The notes under the pieces are model-generated. The model worked only from the letters and a program-made list of their open reading frames with translations. It did not search any database and had not been told where the DNA came from. Position numbers and translations under genes: made by a program. Positions 35,919 to 49,805 of a stretch of DNA of 64,000 bases are shown here, one piece after another. Numbering within the stretch: position 1 is the stretch's first letter; each line of letters begins with the position of its first letter. Where the stretch lies: contig CM022679.1 in assembly GCA_012295275.1 (NCBI GenBank), positions 3,859,379 through 3,923,378 on the forward strand, given 5' to 3'. This DNA comes from Chrysomallon squamiferum (taxonomy: Eukaryota; Mollusca; Gastropoda; Neomphalida; Peltospiridae).

Positions 35919-38900
35919 ATGGCTGCTAGAGTCATATTTGACCCGCGAAAATGCTTCGCGGAACATGAAGCTGTGGTTCTACTATTATGGGTTGGTAATG
36001 GTGGGCGCGTGATTTTGAACAAATATAGAATGCCTGCGCAAGGAACAGGTGACATTAAGAGCGATATTTCAATTATCGGAGACATGTTTTTTGTATTTTA
36101 AAACACTGCCGAAATGATTCCTCATTAGACCATTTAACGAACGCTGAGTCCATTAAATTGTGTAATCCAATGTCAAAGTCCCAATTTGGTAAATATGGAA
36201 CACTGGAAGTTACTGAATCATTTGGCACTGAAATATGTAAATTATGTGCCCTTTGTGAGTTCGATTGTTTTGTTTACATCAAATGGATAAATAATCTGGG
36301 CAACCGTCGTTTATTTGTCAGCTTTAAAATACTTTTATACTGCTTTGAAAGGTTCACAAACGAGCTATATTATTTTAAATTTCCCTGAATTTCTTGTACA
36401 AATGGCGCGGGTTTTAAGCTGTATTTACGTGTCAAAGCCTATTTCTTACGAAGAACAATCAGTGGATCTTATTGTATTGGCTCATTATATTTATTGAAAA
36501 TCAATACCTTTTAACAGCATGAATGTTTTCACATGATTTTTGAAGAGTTTGATCATTATAATTATAATTTTGATGCAGGGGTGTGGTTTTGCTTCCCTCA
36601 AGGGTTTTTGTTTGTTTACCCTTGTTAAAAATGAAATTGCAATTTACTAAATATTGTATACATACAGAAATACACTGAATAAATTTTTTTTTAAATGTCA
36701 TTTAGCCATTTAAAAAGTTCCTCAAGTGAAATATGGTTTTGAATTTTAATTCTATACAAAATACTTTTACATTCCAAATTGCTAGCATGCACTAACAGTA
36801 AAAATTTAGATTATACTATTTCATTGAACATTGTAGATGTTTATAACTGTTTTTAATTTAATTAGGAAATAACGTATAGTTCATACCAGAAGTAACAGTA
36901 ATTAATATACTGTAGAATTCTGAGTACAGACATACCTCCGAATTTTAGGTATTATATCATGCACAGGATAAAGCACTCACTTTCATTTAATCATTTGCCA
37001 TCTTACTAAATTTAGATGAAATGTTTAACTTTGCACAAATTTTAGTTATGTATAAGTTTCTACCACAACTTTGAATAAACTGACAGGTATATTTTTAAAA
37101 ATTATGATTCTGGTCTAAAGTACTGAAACAGAAAGTTTTTGTTTGTTAAACAAACAATAACCAAATTTTTGTATAATAACCAACTAAGAAGTATATATTC
37201 TGTTATTTGTAAACAATTTTATAAAAGACATATATTTGACATTTTATCTTATTTTAGTTAAAATCTAAATTCTGCATAATTAATGATGATACATGTGTTC
37301 CTTAGCGTGACGGCTACAATATGCTTGTATAATTAACACCATTATATATATGACTGTCAGTACAAACATTGATAGCAAGTTTGAAAAAGTTAAAAATCTT
37401 CTAAATATTATTTTGGGAACAAATATATGTGAAATTTAAGTATTTCAATCTGCTACCTAATTGAATAAGATTTTATTTTGCTTTGTTATTTTTTTCTTAC
37501 TATTTTATCTTATTATAATTTTTTTCTTCTTTCAGGAACAAATAAAGAAGATATATTAATAGTGAGAACTAGTTCTGCTGGATCAGAAACATCAGCAGCA
37601 GGAAACGTAGAAATAGGCAACAATGTGAATAATTCCAATATTACAATGATAAGGACCTCTGCTGGCATTGTTCTGCCTCAGACATCAAGTTCTGGCTGCC
37701 CAGAAATGACAACACTTCAGTCAATTCAGGCAGAAATTGCCAAGCTACAAGAAGCTGGACTTGTTTCTAAGAACGAAACAATTATTGTTAAGGCGTCTTC
37801 AGATGTTGTTGATTCATTAAAAAACAGTTCACAAACCATTACTGTGAACACCTCAGCAGCTGCAGGAACAAACACTAAACCAGGAGTAGGGCAGATGCAA
37901 GTGTCAGTTGTTGAAATTCCTGTAAATGATGAGAAACCGGTTCTGAAAAGACAGCTACCTTCCACCAGTGCCAATAGTCCTGTTGTTACCAAGGTGATAA
38001 TCACAAAGAACCCGAACACAAATCAGCCACAACCTGTTCCTGTAGATGTAACACAGCTGCAAGGACAGACAGTGTCAGCCAGCTCAGTAACAGCGAGCTC
38101 GGTTCCAACAAACACAATACAGGTGTCAAAATCTCAAACAAAGACTTACACAATCTCATCTCAGGGTACTTTATCACCTGTTAAAAGTGTTCTAGGTGGG
38201 CTACCAGTTACACCCACCAAATTGACAATACCAGCAAGTCGATTACCGATTTCACCATCAAGGACTCAGACAAAGATCACTATGATCCCTGTATCGATGG
38301 CAAAATCTCCACAGAGGATTATTGCTGTGTCTTCTGGAAGTTCTCTTGTAACACGGACTATTGCAGACATGTCTAACACACAAACAACAAGTACAGCCAC
38401 ATTGTCAAAGCCATCCACTATAACAATGTCCCCATCTAAAGTCATAATTAAACATGGCAATGGGGTAAGCAAACATGGTTTCTTTATTGATAATTAACTT
38501 CCTAAAAATTAACCCTGACCATAGTTTTAAAACATTATTCCAGTAAGTATTCAAATGTAATTGTTGTTAATATTATCATTATCTAAGTAGTTGCAGTGCT
38601 TAAGTTTCTTCAACAGTTTCAAGTTGTTTTTCATGTGATAATAATAGCAAGCAGTCCAGGAGTTTATAAAAAAGATTCTTAAGATTCATACAATTATTAT
38701 ATAAAAAGTTAATGACAGACTGGTCAGATTTAGTATATCCAGAATACAACAAAAATTAAAATTATTGTAGTAAGGAAGTTTAACTTATAATATATACCTG
38801 TTTTTATACAGCACAAAGAAAAAACATTGAAATTCAAGTATTTCTGCACACCATTCTTTTTACACTAATTTTAAGTGAATCTCTGTGTTAAGTACTGTTT

Positions 38901-41556
38901 ACTTCTTTGCTGTAATTCTATTTTTCTTCAGTGATTGGGCTTGAAAATTCATCACCAGTTTAAAAACCTAACATTTTAACCTTTCACTGCTGTAGTTTTT
39001 CTCTATGATTTTTGTAAATGTCATATTGATGTAACCTTTAAAAAAAGTGATATTACCTCTTCTGAAAAGATTTTACTCAATCTAACAAAAGCAAAAGATA
39101 AAAAAAAAAAAAAAAGACACATTTTTAAAATGTATTTTTTTTATATAAATATTTTTTAAAAATAAAATGAGAAGTTTAGATATTTATTATTACAGCAGAA
39201 GGTGCTAGCTCAGGTGAAAAATCCACCAGCTATAGCACCAGCCCAGCCAGCCATTCGACCACTTACTTTTGGATCAGGTATTCAACAAATACAAGTTCCA
39301 GGCAGCAAGTTCCACTATGTGCGACTTGTTTCTCCAACATCAACATCTAACACAGGTATTTTTTTTTTTAGTGTGATGGTGCCTGTTTCTTCAGTATGTT
39401 TCCTGTATAATAATGTAATAGTACATTTATCTTGAAAACAATTACACCTTTTGTTAGTTCATTCTGTTAAATTAGAGCTACCTCAAGAAGAGAAATACAA
39501 AATTGCAGACTGGTCTAGGACAGTTGGACAAAATATATCTGTGACAAAGTTGTGTTTATTCTTATAATTTCCTTTATTTTTTAATTTTAATTTTTTTTAA
39601 ATTTATTTTAATTATTTTTTTTTCCTTCTTTTTACTAAGTATTCAAAGAATAATAAAAGCTGGGAAATCCATTAAAGCAATGAAAATAGTTATATGTAGT
39701 TTGACAAAATATATTGAAAATATCTTTATACAGGATTGGTAAAATTTAAATAATTTAAAGTGTTTGTGATGATTCACTGATAATGTTTTTTGCTTTGATG
39801 ACTATTTATACCTGGTAGATGAAAACTAGGTAGTTTTTTTTTTTTTTTTTTTTTTTTTTTGAAATTACATTTATTTGTGAACTTTATTGAAACAATAAAA
39901 TACTCAAGGGGGACTTTGATAGTTGTTTTATTTTTAATTTTTATATTTGTCTGTGTGTAAATTTAATTTTTAATTTATTTATAAATTATATAAACATTTG
40001 TTTGGATTTGTTTTTTATTCCTAAAAAAAGTAATAAGTGAATTTATTATTATTATTATTTATTTATTTTGAAAAACTTCCAAGATTTAAATAGATTTTAA
40101 TAATATGATCTCTTTTTTTTTTTTTTTTTTTTTTTTTTCTCTCTCTCTACCTCTTTCAAAACACACACACACAGTCACACACACCAAACATTTCAACCTT
40201 TGTCCATTAGTGTAATTGTGAGAATGAGTACTTGCACGATTTTTTTTTTTTTTTTTTTTTTTTTTGTTTTTTAATTTTGTATTTTAATAATATTTTCTTC
40301 CAGTTCATAAACCCATGTCAACAATAGCCCAAGTTGTGCAAACAAGTCGTCCAATAGCACCTGCATCAGTAGCAACCAATACTCAGTCCAGTTCAGCACA
40401 GGTCAAAATCACATTGCCTGTTCAAACACCACAGATGGTATGGATTTTAATATTTTATTGCCTTGACTTTCAAATGTGGATCATGGGTAACCATAATGAT
40501 TAAAATGTAGTACAAGAAATAGGTCAAGGCTGTAGAAAACAACCCCTGAATTGATAAAAAGTATTGTTGTCTTTGTTCATGTGTTGTTTTTTTCCCAAAA
40601 AATGAGTGTCAGAATTTAGTAGTAGTTGTTGTAATAATTATTATTAGAAATGTAAATCGAAATTTTTTTATTTAAAATGTTTTATGTAAATGGCTTTTGA
40701 TGAAGATTGATTTCTTTTTTCCTTTTGTTGTTTTATTCTTATTTTATTTAATTTTTTTCATTTAAAAAACAAAAACATTAATCAATTTTTCCATTTAAAA
40801 ATTAGTCACAAACTTTTGTCTGTACATACACATGTGTATCTCTGTGTGTGCCTCTGTACACTTACATACAAAATTTGAAAAAAATATTTATATATATTTT
40901 TTTCCACTCTGTAGGTAACTCCGAAATCTGTGTTATCAGGAGGTGGCCAGAATGTTCAGCGGATACTGCTTCCTAATACCACTTCAATCCGGCCAGCTAC
41001 AACCACAGTTCAAATACGACCTGCGAGCACACAGAATGTGCAGGGCTTGCCCCCAGGGACCGCTATTATATCTAGCACTGGAAATATACCCAGTCTGCAA
41101 GGCTTTGCTCTGGTTCCTGCTAATTACGTAACACAGGTAGAATTTACTTTTACTTTTTAACAGAGATAGTAATTTTGATTTGGTTTGTAACATTTGCTAA
41201 TGTTGTTTTTGTTTTTTGTTGTGGTCTTTTTTAATTTTCTTAATTTTTTATTTTTTATTTGTGTAATGAGATCAAATATAACTGTCTTTATTAACTTAAC
41301 ACTTGAATCAATGAAAATTTTATGTTTTCAAGTCCTACTATTGTGCTAATATTAGTAGTTAATAGATACAAACATACAACAAAATCTGTCACTTCATTGT
41401 CAGACAAACTATTTAAGTTTGCATTTATTTTGTATTACAATTTTTTGTTTGATATTAAAATAATTGTTTTTAATTATTTGTTCTCAGATTCAGCAGCAAC
41501 TGGTCAAGTCATCTCAACAACAGACAACACAGCTGTCTAACCAAACAGCAACTCAA

Positions 41557-41591
<35 letters not shown>

Positions 41592-44500
41592 ACAACAACA
41601 ACAACAACGTGATTATGTACAAATTGCCAGCAGTGATCCAAATGTTACTGCAAACACTATTTCTAGGAATTCTGTTAATGGGTTAGTGTTAATTTATTCA
41701 GAATTTATCTAGACTTGTAATTATGTGGATCTATTCAATTTGTATTGTTTAAATTTATGTAAACTCTGAAGTGACTATTGCAGAAAGGTGCAACCAAAGA
41801 AAATAATAAACATGACTTAAGTAAACTTTGATTTCTATAATTAATTCTAAAAACATGAAATCCTTTCATTAGATAATTTAATTATTATTGGGTGGTTTTT
41901 TGTGGGGGGGGTCTCAGTTTATTCAATTTTTTATTAAAGAAAAAATAAAGAAAATTTTAAACATAAAATTTTAAGAGAATTTTAAATTAGTTTACTGCAC
42001 CTTTTGTTGTCACCATAACTATTTACAACTTCTTCAGGTTCCTTTTTTTCTTTCTATGTTTTTTGCTGTTTTTTTTTTTTTATATCATTTTATCAAAAGT
42101 AGATGACATGAGAAAAAATTTTTTGATGACATTATGTTAGTATCAAAGCAGTTTCTCCTTCTATTCAAGTATAGCACTGTTTAAAAATGTTAAAAAGCCT
42201 AGTTTAAATTACAGACACATCCAAAAGATCACTGCTACTCCAAAAAGCCTGGCAGCAGTGTGTATCCTCTTTCATATGTTTATTTTTAAAATGTTTGACT
42301 CTTAATAAACCTTTAATATTTAAATATGTTCATATATTTAATCAGTTACTGAAAAATAATTAAAAATTGTTTTTTTTTGTGTTTTTTTTTTTAATTTTTA
42401 TTTGTTTGTTTGTTTGTTTCAGTACAACATTAGAAGCCACAGGTGCTCGTCCGAGAAAACCATGCAATTGTACAAAGTCTCAGTGTCTAAAGTTGTAAGT
42501 TGTCAGCAACACAGCACAGTAAATAAGTATAAAAAAATGAGTAAATAAATAAAAAATAAGTAAAAAGCAAAATGGATTATATAAATAAAACAAGCTTAGA
42601 TTACACATGTTATTACAGGCATAAAAGTTTAACACTTAATGTCACTTTATTTTAACATTTTCCATTTCTTGATATCTCAGATGTTACTTTATGCGAATAT
42701 AAATGTCTTTTGCATGCAGTGTAAAATAGTTAAAGGAAATTAAAGTAACTGTTTAAAAAAGAAGAAGAAGAAAAATTCTCTGTAATTGAAAAATATTAAC
42801 TGTAATTCATTATAAGGTGATGAAAAGGATTAATTTATAAAGATAATGTGTTTATAAGACAATCAGTGTTTAAAAATAGGCTCATTCAATTCATTAATTG
42901 TTTTTACAGATATTGTGATTGTTTTGCCAATGGTGAATTTTGTCATAACTGTAACTGTACGAGTTGTGCCAACAATCTGGAACATGAAGAAGAGAGGTCA
43001 CGTGCCATTAAATCGTGCCTTGATAGAAATCCAATGGCATTTCATCCAAAGATTGGAAAAACAGGTAAGAAAATAAAAATATGTGCTAAGATACTAATGT
43101 ATTTTGTATGGATTTGCAGATATATAAAATTGTTCTCTTTCTTTCTGTTTTGTATACCACTTTTTCACTTTTTCCTTTTTTTTTTTTACAAAAAAAATTG
43201 AAATAATGTTCTGTTGCTCTCTATTTTTATATACCAAAGAAAATATATATTAAAAAATATTTCCCAGTTTTTAATTTTTTTTTTTTTTTTCAAACATAAA
43301 AAAATAATAATGAAAAAAAAAACAGTTGACAAAGCAAGACATTCATTTTTTGTATTGTTAATTGACCTGATAGTATAATGAGTTTCTAAAACCCCAAAAA
43401 TATTTTGTTTATAATTGTTTGTTATTTTTTGTTTTTTAATGTAAGTTTTGTGTTAATTGCAGGGCGAGGAAGTGCAAAAGATTCAGGGCGTAGACACAAC
43501 AAAGGGTGCAATTGTAAAAGATCAGGATGTCTAAAAAATTACTGTGAATGTTACGAGGTGAGACATGTTGGGTTTTTTTTGTCTAAAGAAATAAAAAGTT
43601 ACTCTTCATTACTTTTCAAATCTTGAATGTATAAGGCATGACAAAAAAGTAAATGAGACAACTATGTACAACCAATTTGCATACATGAGATTTAACCTGT
43701 TTATTTTACTTTAATTTGTATTTGAATCAGAGAAAGTTATACGTTTTGTTACCCCTATTAAATTATTATAAATATGTGTGAACTGTTATATTACATATAA
43801 TATATATACTTTTTTTTTTTTTTTTTTTTTTTTTTCAGGCTAAAATTATGTGCTCAAATATATGCAGATGTATTGGTTGTAAAAACTTTGAGGAAAGTCC
43901 AGAAAGAAAGACGTTGATGCATTTAGCAGATGCAGCAGAAGTAAGGGTACAGCAACAAACTGCTGCAAAAACAAAACTCTCCACCCAGATGTCTGGCTTA
44001 CCATCTAAACCACCACTTTCTTCTGGAAGTGGAGAAAGGTATTTGTTTTGTTGTTGTTGTTTGGTTGGTTGGTTTTTTTTATTTATTTTTTTGCATGTTT
44101 GTAAATATCTGGCTTAAGAGATAAACCACCACTTTCTTCTGGAAGTGGAGAAAGGAATTAATATAACTTAAATAATTCAGCAACTAAATCATCATGTTTT
44201 CTTATCTTTTAAAAATTAGGCAAAATAAATTAAGAAGTTTATATCGAAATAATTCTCTACATTTTATTCAATATTAAAATAATACTGACAGTTGTGTTCA
44301 CGTTTTATAATGTAATAGTAAAAATTACAAAATATGTATATTTTATAACAAATTAGTCCTTACAATAATTGATGTTCTTTTTAATTTTAATAAGATGTAT
44401 ATAAGTATAAAAAAAATTATTACATTAATACTAATACATTCATTGCTTAAATTATATTTTATAATATAATAATAAATATCACTATTTTGCAACACTAAGT

Positions 44501-45360
44501 GTTTATTAATACAGATAATATATAGTATATACAGTGATATTTAATTACAGTTTTAAATCAGCAAATAAACAAGTATAAGTGAATGCAGTTTTGTAGTACC
44601 TGGCTAAAACTATGGGTTCTTCATTTCAGATACTACAGGCATCTTGTATTCAACTTATCTTTGAGTACTCACCAAGTGAATTCCTTTTACATTAAAATAT
44701 TTTATCAACTGTTCAACTCAAAATTTCTATTTCACTTTGTTTTTGATTATTATTTTTGCAGATTACCTTTTACTCTGATAACAACTGAGGTAGCTGAGGC
44801 AACTTGTGCTTGTTTGTTGGCACAAGCAGAAGAGGCTGAACGGTTAAAGATGCCTCCAGTTGTTCAGGAAAGAATGGTGATTGAGGAATTTGGTCGCTGC
44901 CTCATGCAAATTATAGAATCTGCAAACAAAACAAAAAGTATAACTTTTTTCTTCAGTTTTCTGTTTTCTCCCACAGAGCTCACTCATTAACTGTCTCTTT
45001 TTTTCTGTGTCGAATTGTATTTTTATAAATGATCATAATTTTGTGTCTCTAAAGTTCCCTTATTTCTATTTAATTTTTTTTTTTTTTTTTTTTTTTTTGT
45101 AACTTTTCTAATTCATTTTTTTTTTTTTTTTTTTCTGTTTTTATCAAAAAGACCACTATTTGTGCTTTCATCTAAGAGATGTGATACATAACATGTTCCT
45201 TTCCGAGATTTGATGAGTAGCCCAGAGTCATAAAATCATAGTAGTTGGTTTGAGGAATTGCAGCAAATGTTTTTTCATTTTAAAACTAAATGAATATATT
45301 TTGATGTACTTGTATGTAGTTGATTCTGTTTTTCTTTCAGTAAGTGACCAGGTTCTCTGA
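35919..45360 (+). CDS. LIN54: LIN54 (MuvB/DREAM complex DNA-binding subunit)
   Basis: Twelve exons: 35919-36048, 37536-38464, 39196-39355, 40304-40437, 40915-41136, 41488-41681, 42423-42494, 42910-43064, 43463-43557, 43839-44038, 44762-44937 and 45341-45360. The total is 2487 nt, 828 aa (human 749), and all phases fit. Residues 44-590 are a Ser/Thr/Gln-rich region with the conserved [17 protein letters not shown] block and an 18-Gln tract (about 548-565). Two tesmin/CXC domains follow, about residues 602-645 ([17 protein letters not shown], Tyr615) and 679-720 ([17 protein letters not shown], Tyr692), joined by an RNP linker. The CXC cysteines bind zinc, and the two tyrosines insert into the CHR element of cell-cycle promoters. 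The C-terminal helices ([18 protein letters not shown]) bind other MuvB subunits. Exon 1 is assigned by its donor phase and a VILNK match to human IILNK; it is the least certain exon. Confidence 0.93.
41545..41609 (+). repeat. CAG/CAA tract encoding polyglutamine in LIN54
   Basis: Eighteen consecutive Gln codons (9 mixed CAG/CAA, then 9 CAA) in exon 6. Human LIN54 has no comparable run at this place. The mixed codons should limit slippage on the left half; the pure CAA half is more likely to vary in length. Confidence 0.9.
44109..44155 (+). repeat. Duplicated 3' end of LIN54 exon 10 inside intron 10
   Basis: About 47 bp (TCTGGCTTA...GGAGAAAGG) repeats the end of exon 10 at 43992-44039, 117 bp downstream. 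The copy differs at four positions near its left end. It lacks the donor: the exon reads AAAG|GTATT, the copy AAAGGAATT. Confidence 0.85.
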
Positions 45361-46640
45361 TGTCTGTGTAATACATAAACTTAATGACTGTGAAAAGACT
45401 GATTCAACAGACCAGCCAAAGGCTGAGTGAAATCTGTGAGAACTTCTACAACTCGCACACAATTTTATATCATCTGACCTGAATGAATATGAATTGTGAA
45501 TCTAGTTCAGATCTTTTTTTAAAAAAGAAAACACTTAAAAACACACAGAAAAACAAAACCTCTGAACTACAGAAAACCTATTAGAAATGGTGCCTAGAGG
45601 TGAAGTATTACAAAATTAAATTGTGTATTCAACTTCATTGATTTCATGGCTTGACAGAAACCAGCTGGTTCCCAAGAGCTACATATAAGAACTGTAAATT
45701 GTTCAAGATTCCATACAGAGAATGAAAACTGTAAGCCTAAAACCCTGTTTTCAAAAGTGATGGTTAATTTAGCTGTTGGCAGCCATTAGGTGAAATTCAG
45801 CAAGAAAATTGGAACAGGGATACAAAGGACAGGACCACGCCAGTGATCAGCAAATGTTTCAATTCATTAAACACATCACTCAGTAACTTTATTAATTAGT
45901 TGTGTAATAAAGTATTCAGGAATTTATTCATGAAGATCCTTCAAGGTGTTTTGTGTGCCGAATGCTTATGTGTGTCAACATTTTTGCAGTTTGTAAATGT
46001 ACAGCCTTTTTGATAGTGCAATTAAATACTGAATAATATTTGTAGATTAAATATTAAATTTATTAATTTAATTTCTAAGCTTAAAATAGGTAAAGATAAA
46101 ATATATAATAAACTATTTTATGTGAATAGTATCCAGAACATATAGATATTTTCCCTGTTTTGTTCATTGTGTCCCCTTTTTTATTTATTTTACATTCTGA
46201 TCTGTAATCTGCTTGAGTCACAAGATCTATCTTTATCAGTTGAACCACTTGGCTATTTTCAATAATCTTATGAAAAAGAATTCACTTTGAAAACATTAAA
46301 CTGTGTTTATATTTTTTTACTCTTTTTCTTTTTTTTTTAAACAAGAAAAGAAGAAATGCATATTAAATTGAGCTGAAAGTCTAGCTGTTTGTGTGTTTTT
46401 ATATTTTAGGCCACACTTCTTATGCTTGCGATCATTACAAAGATTTCATTGCTTTTTAAGTGACAATTACTTACCTGTTTTTAAGCTTTGATATATATGG
46501 GTATAAAATGCAAACATTTATATCCATTACATTTAATGTGATATGAGCCATGGTAATATGTTGTTAAGTATTTATAAATTACCTCAGCAGTTTGTTATGT
46601 ATGACGGAAATGTAATTAACAAACATTTATTAAATAAAAT
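45361..46640 (+). other. LIN54 3' UTR (extent approximate)
   Basis: Non-coding sequence after the TGA. AATAAA at 46633-46638 is one plausible poly(A) signal; others exist, so the end is uncertain. Confidence 0.4.
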
Positions 46641-48553
46641 TGAATCATAAATTATTTTGAGGGGGCTATGGATGCTTTTCTTTTTTTTTTTTTAATAATA
46701 GAAAATCACATTGTTCCAGAATTATTTTAAATAATTGTATATCTCTAGATTTTATTGAGTAAAATTGTTGTTGTCTTTTCATTTTTTATTATTAACATTG
46801 TGGAATGAATTTTCAAAGTCTATTACAAAGTTAATATATATTTTAACATGATAAAAACAGACATTGCAAATAATATTTAGCATGATTAATTTAGAAATGT
46901 TAATTATTATATGAAATACAATGAAGTTATACTTTATTTTATTGTATATTTTTTAACATGATAAATCTTTAATAAATTCAGTAAGAGTAATTCATTTACT
47001 TGATTGTATGCATTTTCTTTTACATGTATCTGTGACCTTCCCTGCAATTGTTCCTATCTCATTCCTCCTTTCAATCTCTGTCTATAATATATTTTTGTAA
47101 AAATGTAAAATTCAGAAATAGAAACCAGAATCTGAATTTTTGTATTATTTATCTATATTTTTTAACAGATTTGTTCATTGTTTTATAAATGTTTTTGTTT
47201 ATTTATGTTTTATGTTTTTCTTTTTAATTTTTTCATTCGTGTTTTTTTTTTTTTTCAATATCTTCTTTGTTAGTAGTTACTGTTTTCATCAGACTGAAAT
47301 ATTCTTCAGGTTAATAATAAAATTGTGCCATAAGTATCATTATTTTGTTAAAATATAGATCATAATCATTCTAGCATTATTGCAGAATGTTACATAGCTG
47401 TATCTATAAGGAGACAGCATTATGCAGTAATATTAAAATAATATAAACAGTTGCACTAACTGTGTTCTACCACAAACAAGCAAAGCACTATATAACCACC
47501 TTTACATATCATTTAGTTTTGACAAGTAAAGATTCTTATCTGGCTGTTAAAATCACATTGTTGTTATTATTATTATATAGGATATTAATTGTGAAAATAT
47601 TGGAGGGCTTAAGAGGTTGACTGAAAATGGACAAATACTAGGGTATACAGCAATCAGTTGTTAAATATATTTAAATTTCCTTTTTGTTTGTTTGTTGAAT
47701 GTTCTAAACTGTATGAAATCCAGATTCCTGATTTATGTCAGACTCACTTTATAGAGTGGAAGTAGATGTATAGGGACACACAGGGTTGTTATGATATGCA
47801 AACTTAAGACTCTTTGAGATGTGTACAAGGAAAGAGATGGTTTAAAAATTACAGATTGTGTCTGCAAATATGTTGTCTCCAAATTGTCATTTGATATGAT
47901 GAGCACCAGGATTACTGAACTGTTTCATATTCCATCACCTGCCACTGCATAATATCTGAAATTCACTGTGCTAATTGAAAAATGCAAGCATTTTTTTTCT
48001 AAAAGATCTTCTATTTTAAGAAATGTATGGCATTCGATAACAGGATCAATTATTAATCACTATGCTCTGTTAAGCTTACGGAAATCTTTATAAAAATAGA
48101 TACAGTGAGAAGTAACGCAGTTTATTCTGTTTTCTAATGTTTATGCTCCTTATAACTTTTTTATTTAATGTTTTCATGTATCCACTGTTTAAAGTACATA
48201 AACAGTATAATTTACATGGTGACTGATTATTTTGTCCATAGTTTAGCATGCACAAACACATCATATCCACATACACAAAGCATATTTAAAATAGTTAATT
48301 ATTTTGGTAACTAATAATGTTTAGTGACGTTTGTTATTCTGAGTTTATTTACTTATTATTTATAGCACATATAATATAGCCTTATAAAATGCATATATAT
48401 TAACTGAGTTAAAGTATGGAATTGAGATGTTGAATAATAGTCATAATTTTTTTTCTTTTTAAAAACTTAATTAAATGAAAATACAAATAGATTTGTTATG
48501 GGTTTGTTTTGTTGGGTTTTTAGTTTTTTATTTTAACTTCATCATCATCATCA

Positions 48554-48600
<47 letters not shown>

Positions 48601-49360
48601 TTGATCCATTAAAATCTGTGTCACATGTAAATGCTGTGTAAATCTATATTGCTATTCATATGGTCACTTGTGTTCTATGCATTCTGCTGTCAATATTAAT
48701 TTGTGGTGAGTATGTCACAACTGTATGAAAAATACTGTGCCATAAATAGTTTCATTTACCGAGATTATTATAATATAAATAAACAAAAAGTTGGGGTTTC
48801 TCTCTAATTAAATTTAAGAAGGAAGAAGACTAGACCACAAATATTTCAGAAGGATCAATTATGAAATAAACTGAATAAAAAAAAAAAAAAAATATTGGTA
48901 AAACTCTGTGTTTCTTTGCTTTTGAAAGTGAAGTACAGTATTTTGTGCTCAATGTGTAATTGATAACAGAGAATTTTTTTTTATTTATGTAACTTGTTTT
49001 TCTCTATACAGCTTTGTTAAAACCTGAATCTCAAAAGCAGGCATTGTAGCCGACTTTTTTTCATAACTGAAGGAGAAAGATTTTGAGGTTGTGTGTCGTT
49101 TAAATACACAAATGTAAGACGTTGAATTATGTGCGTTCACATTCACATTTCTCTGCTAATTCGTATAATTTAATATATACATGTTACATTTCTTAAGTCA
49201 GTTCTGTGTTGCAGATACGTTGTTGTGACATACTGTTTTAATTTTGTGACAGTTTTATCTGCTTGCTGTTCCACTGATATTTTAGATGACTTTTCTTAGT
49301 TTTAATTGCACTGCCTAGGGCATATGTATTTTATAATCTTGGAACATTGTAGTCGGTGAT

Positions 49361-49414
49361 TATATACCATTTCTAGTTTAAGACTCATTTTTTCTTTCTT
49401 TATTCTTTATTCTT

Positions 49415-49472
<58 letters not shown>

Positions 49473-49540
49473 ATTTATATACCATTTCTAGTTTAAGACT
49501 CATTTTTTATTTCTTTTTTTTTTTTTTTTTTTTTTTTTAT

Positions 49541-49584
<44 letters not shown>

Positions 49585-49805
49585 TTTTAGATTTTTTTTA
49601 AGCAAAATACTTTTTAATAGATCTTTCTGTTTTTAATACTTTATTATAATGTATTTGATTTAAAAACATTTTTTTTTTTTTTTTTGAGTTTTGAATTTTC
49701 TTTAAGCAATATACTATTTAATAGTGATCTTTCTGTTTTTAATACTTTATTATAATGTACATTTTTTTTTTTGATTTTTTTTTTTTGATTTTTTTTTTTT
49801 TGATT
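49361..49805. repeat. Two nested tandem duplications around long poly-T tracts
   Basis: TATACCATTTCTAGTTTAAG plus the following ACTCATTTTTT occurs at about 49364 and again at about 49478, each before a long T tract. Then the segment from TTAAGCAA through ATAGATCTTTCTG to TTATTATAATGTA occurs at about 49598-49651 and again at about 49691-49759. The T tracts total about 200 bp. Confidence 0.8.
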
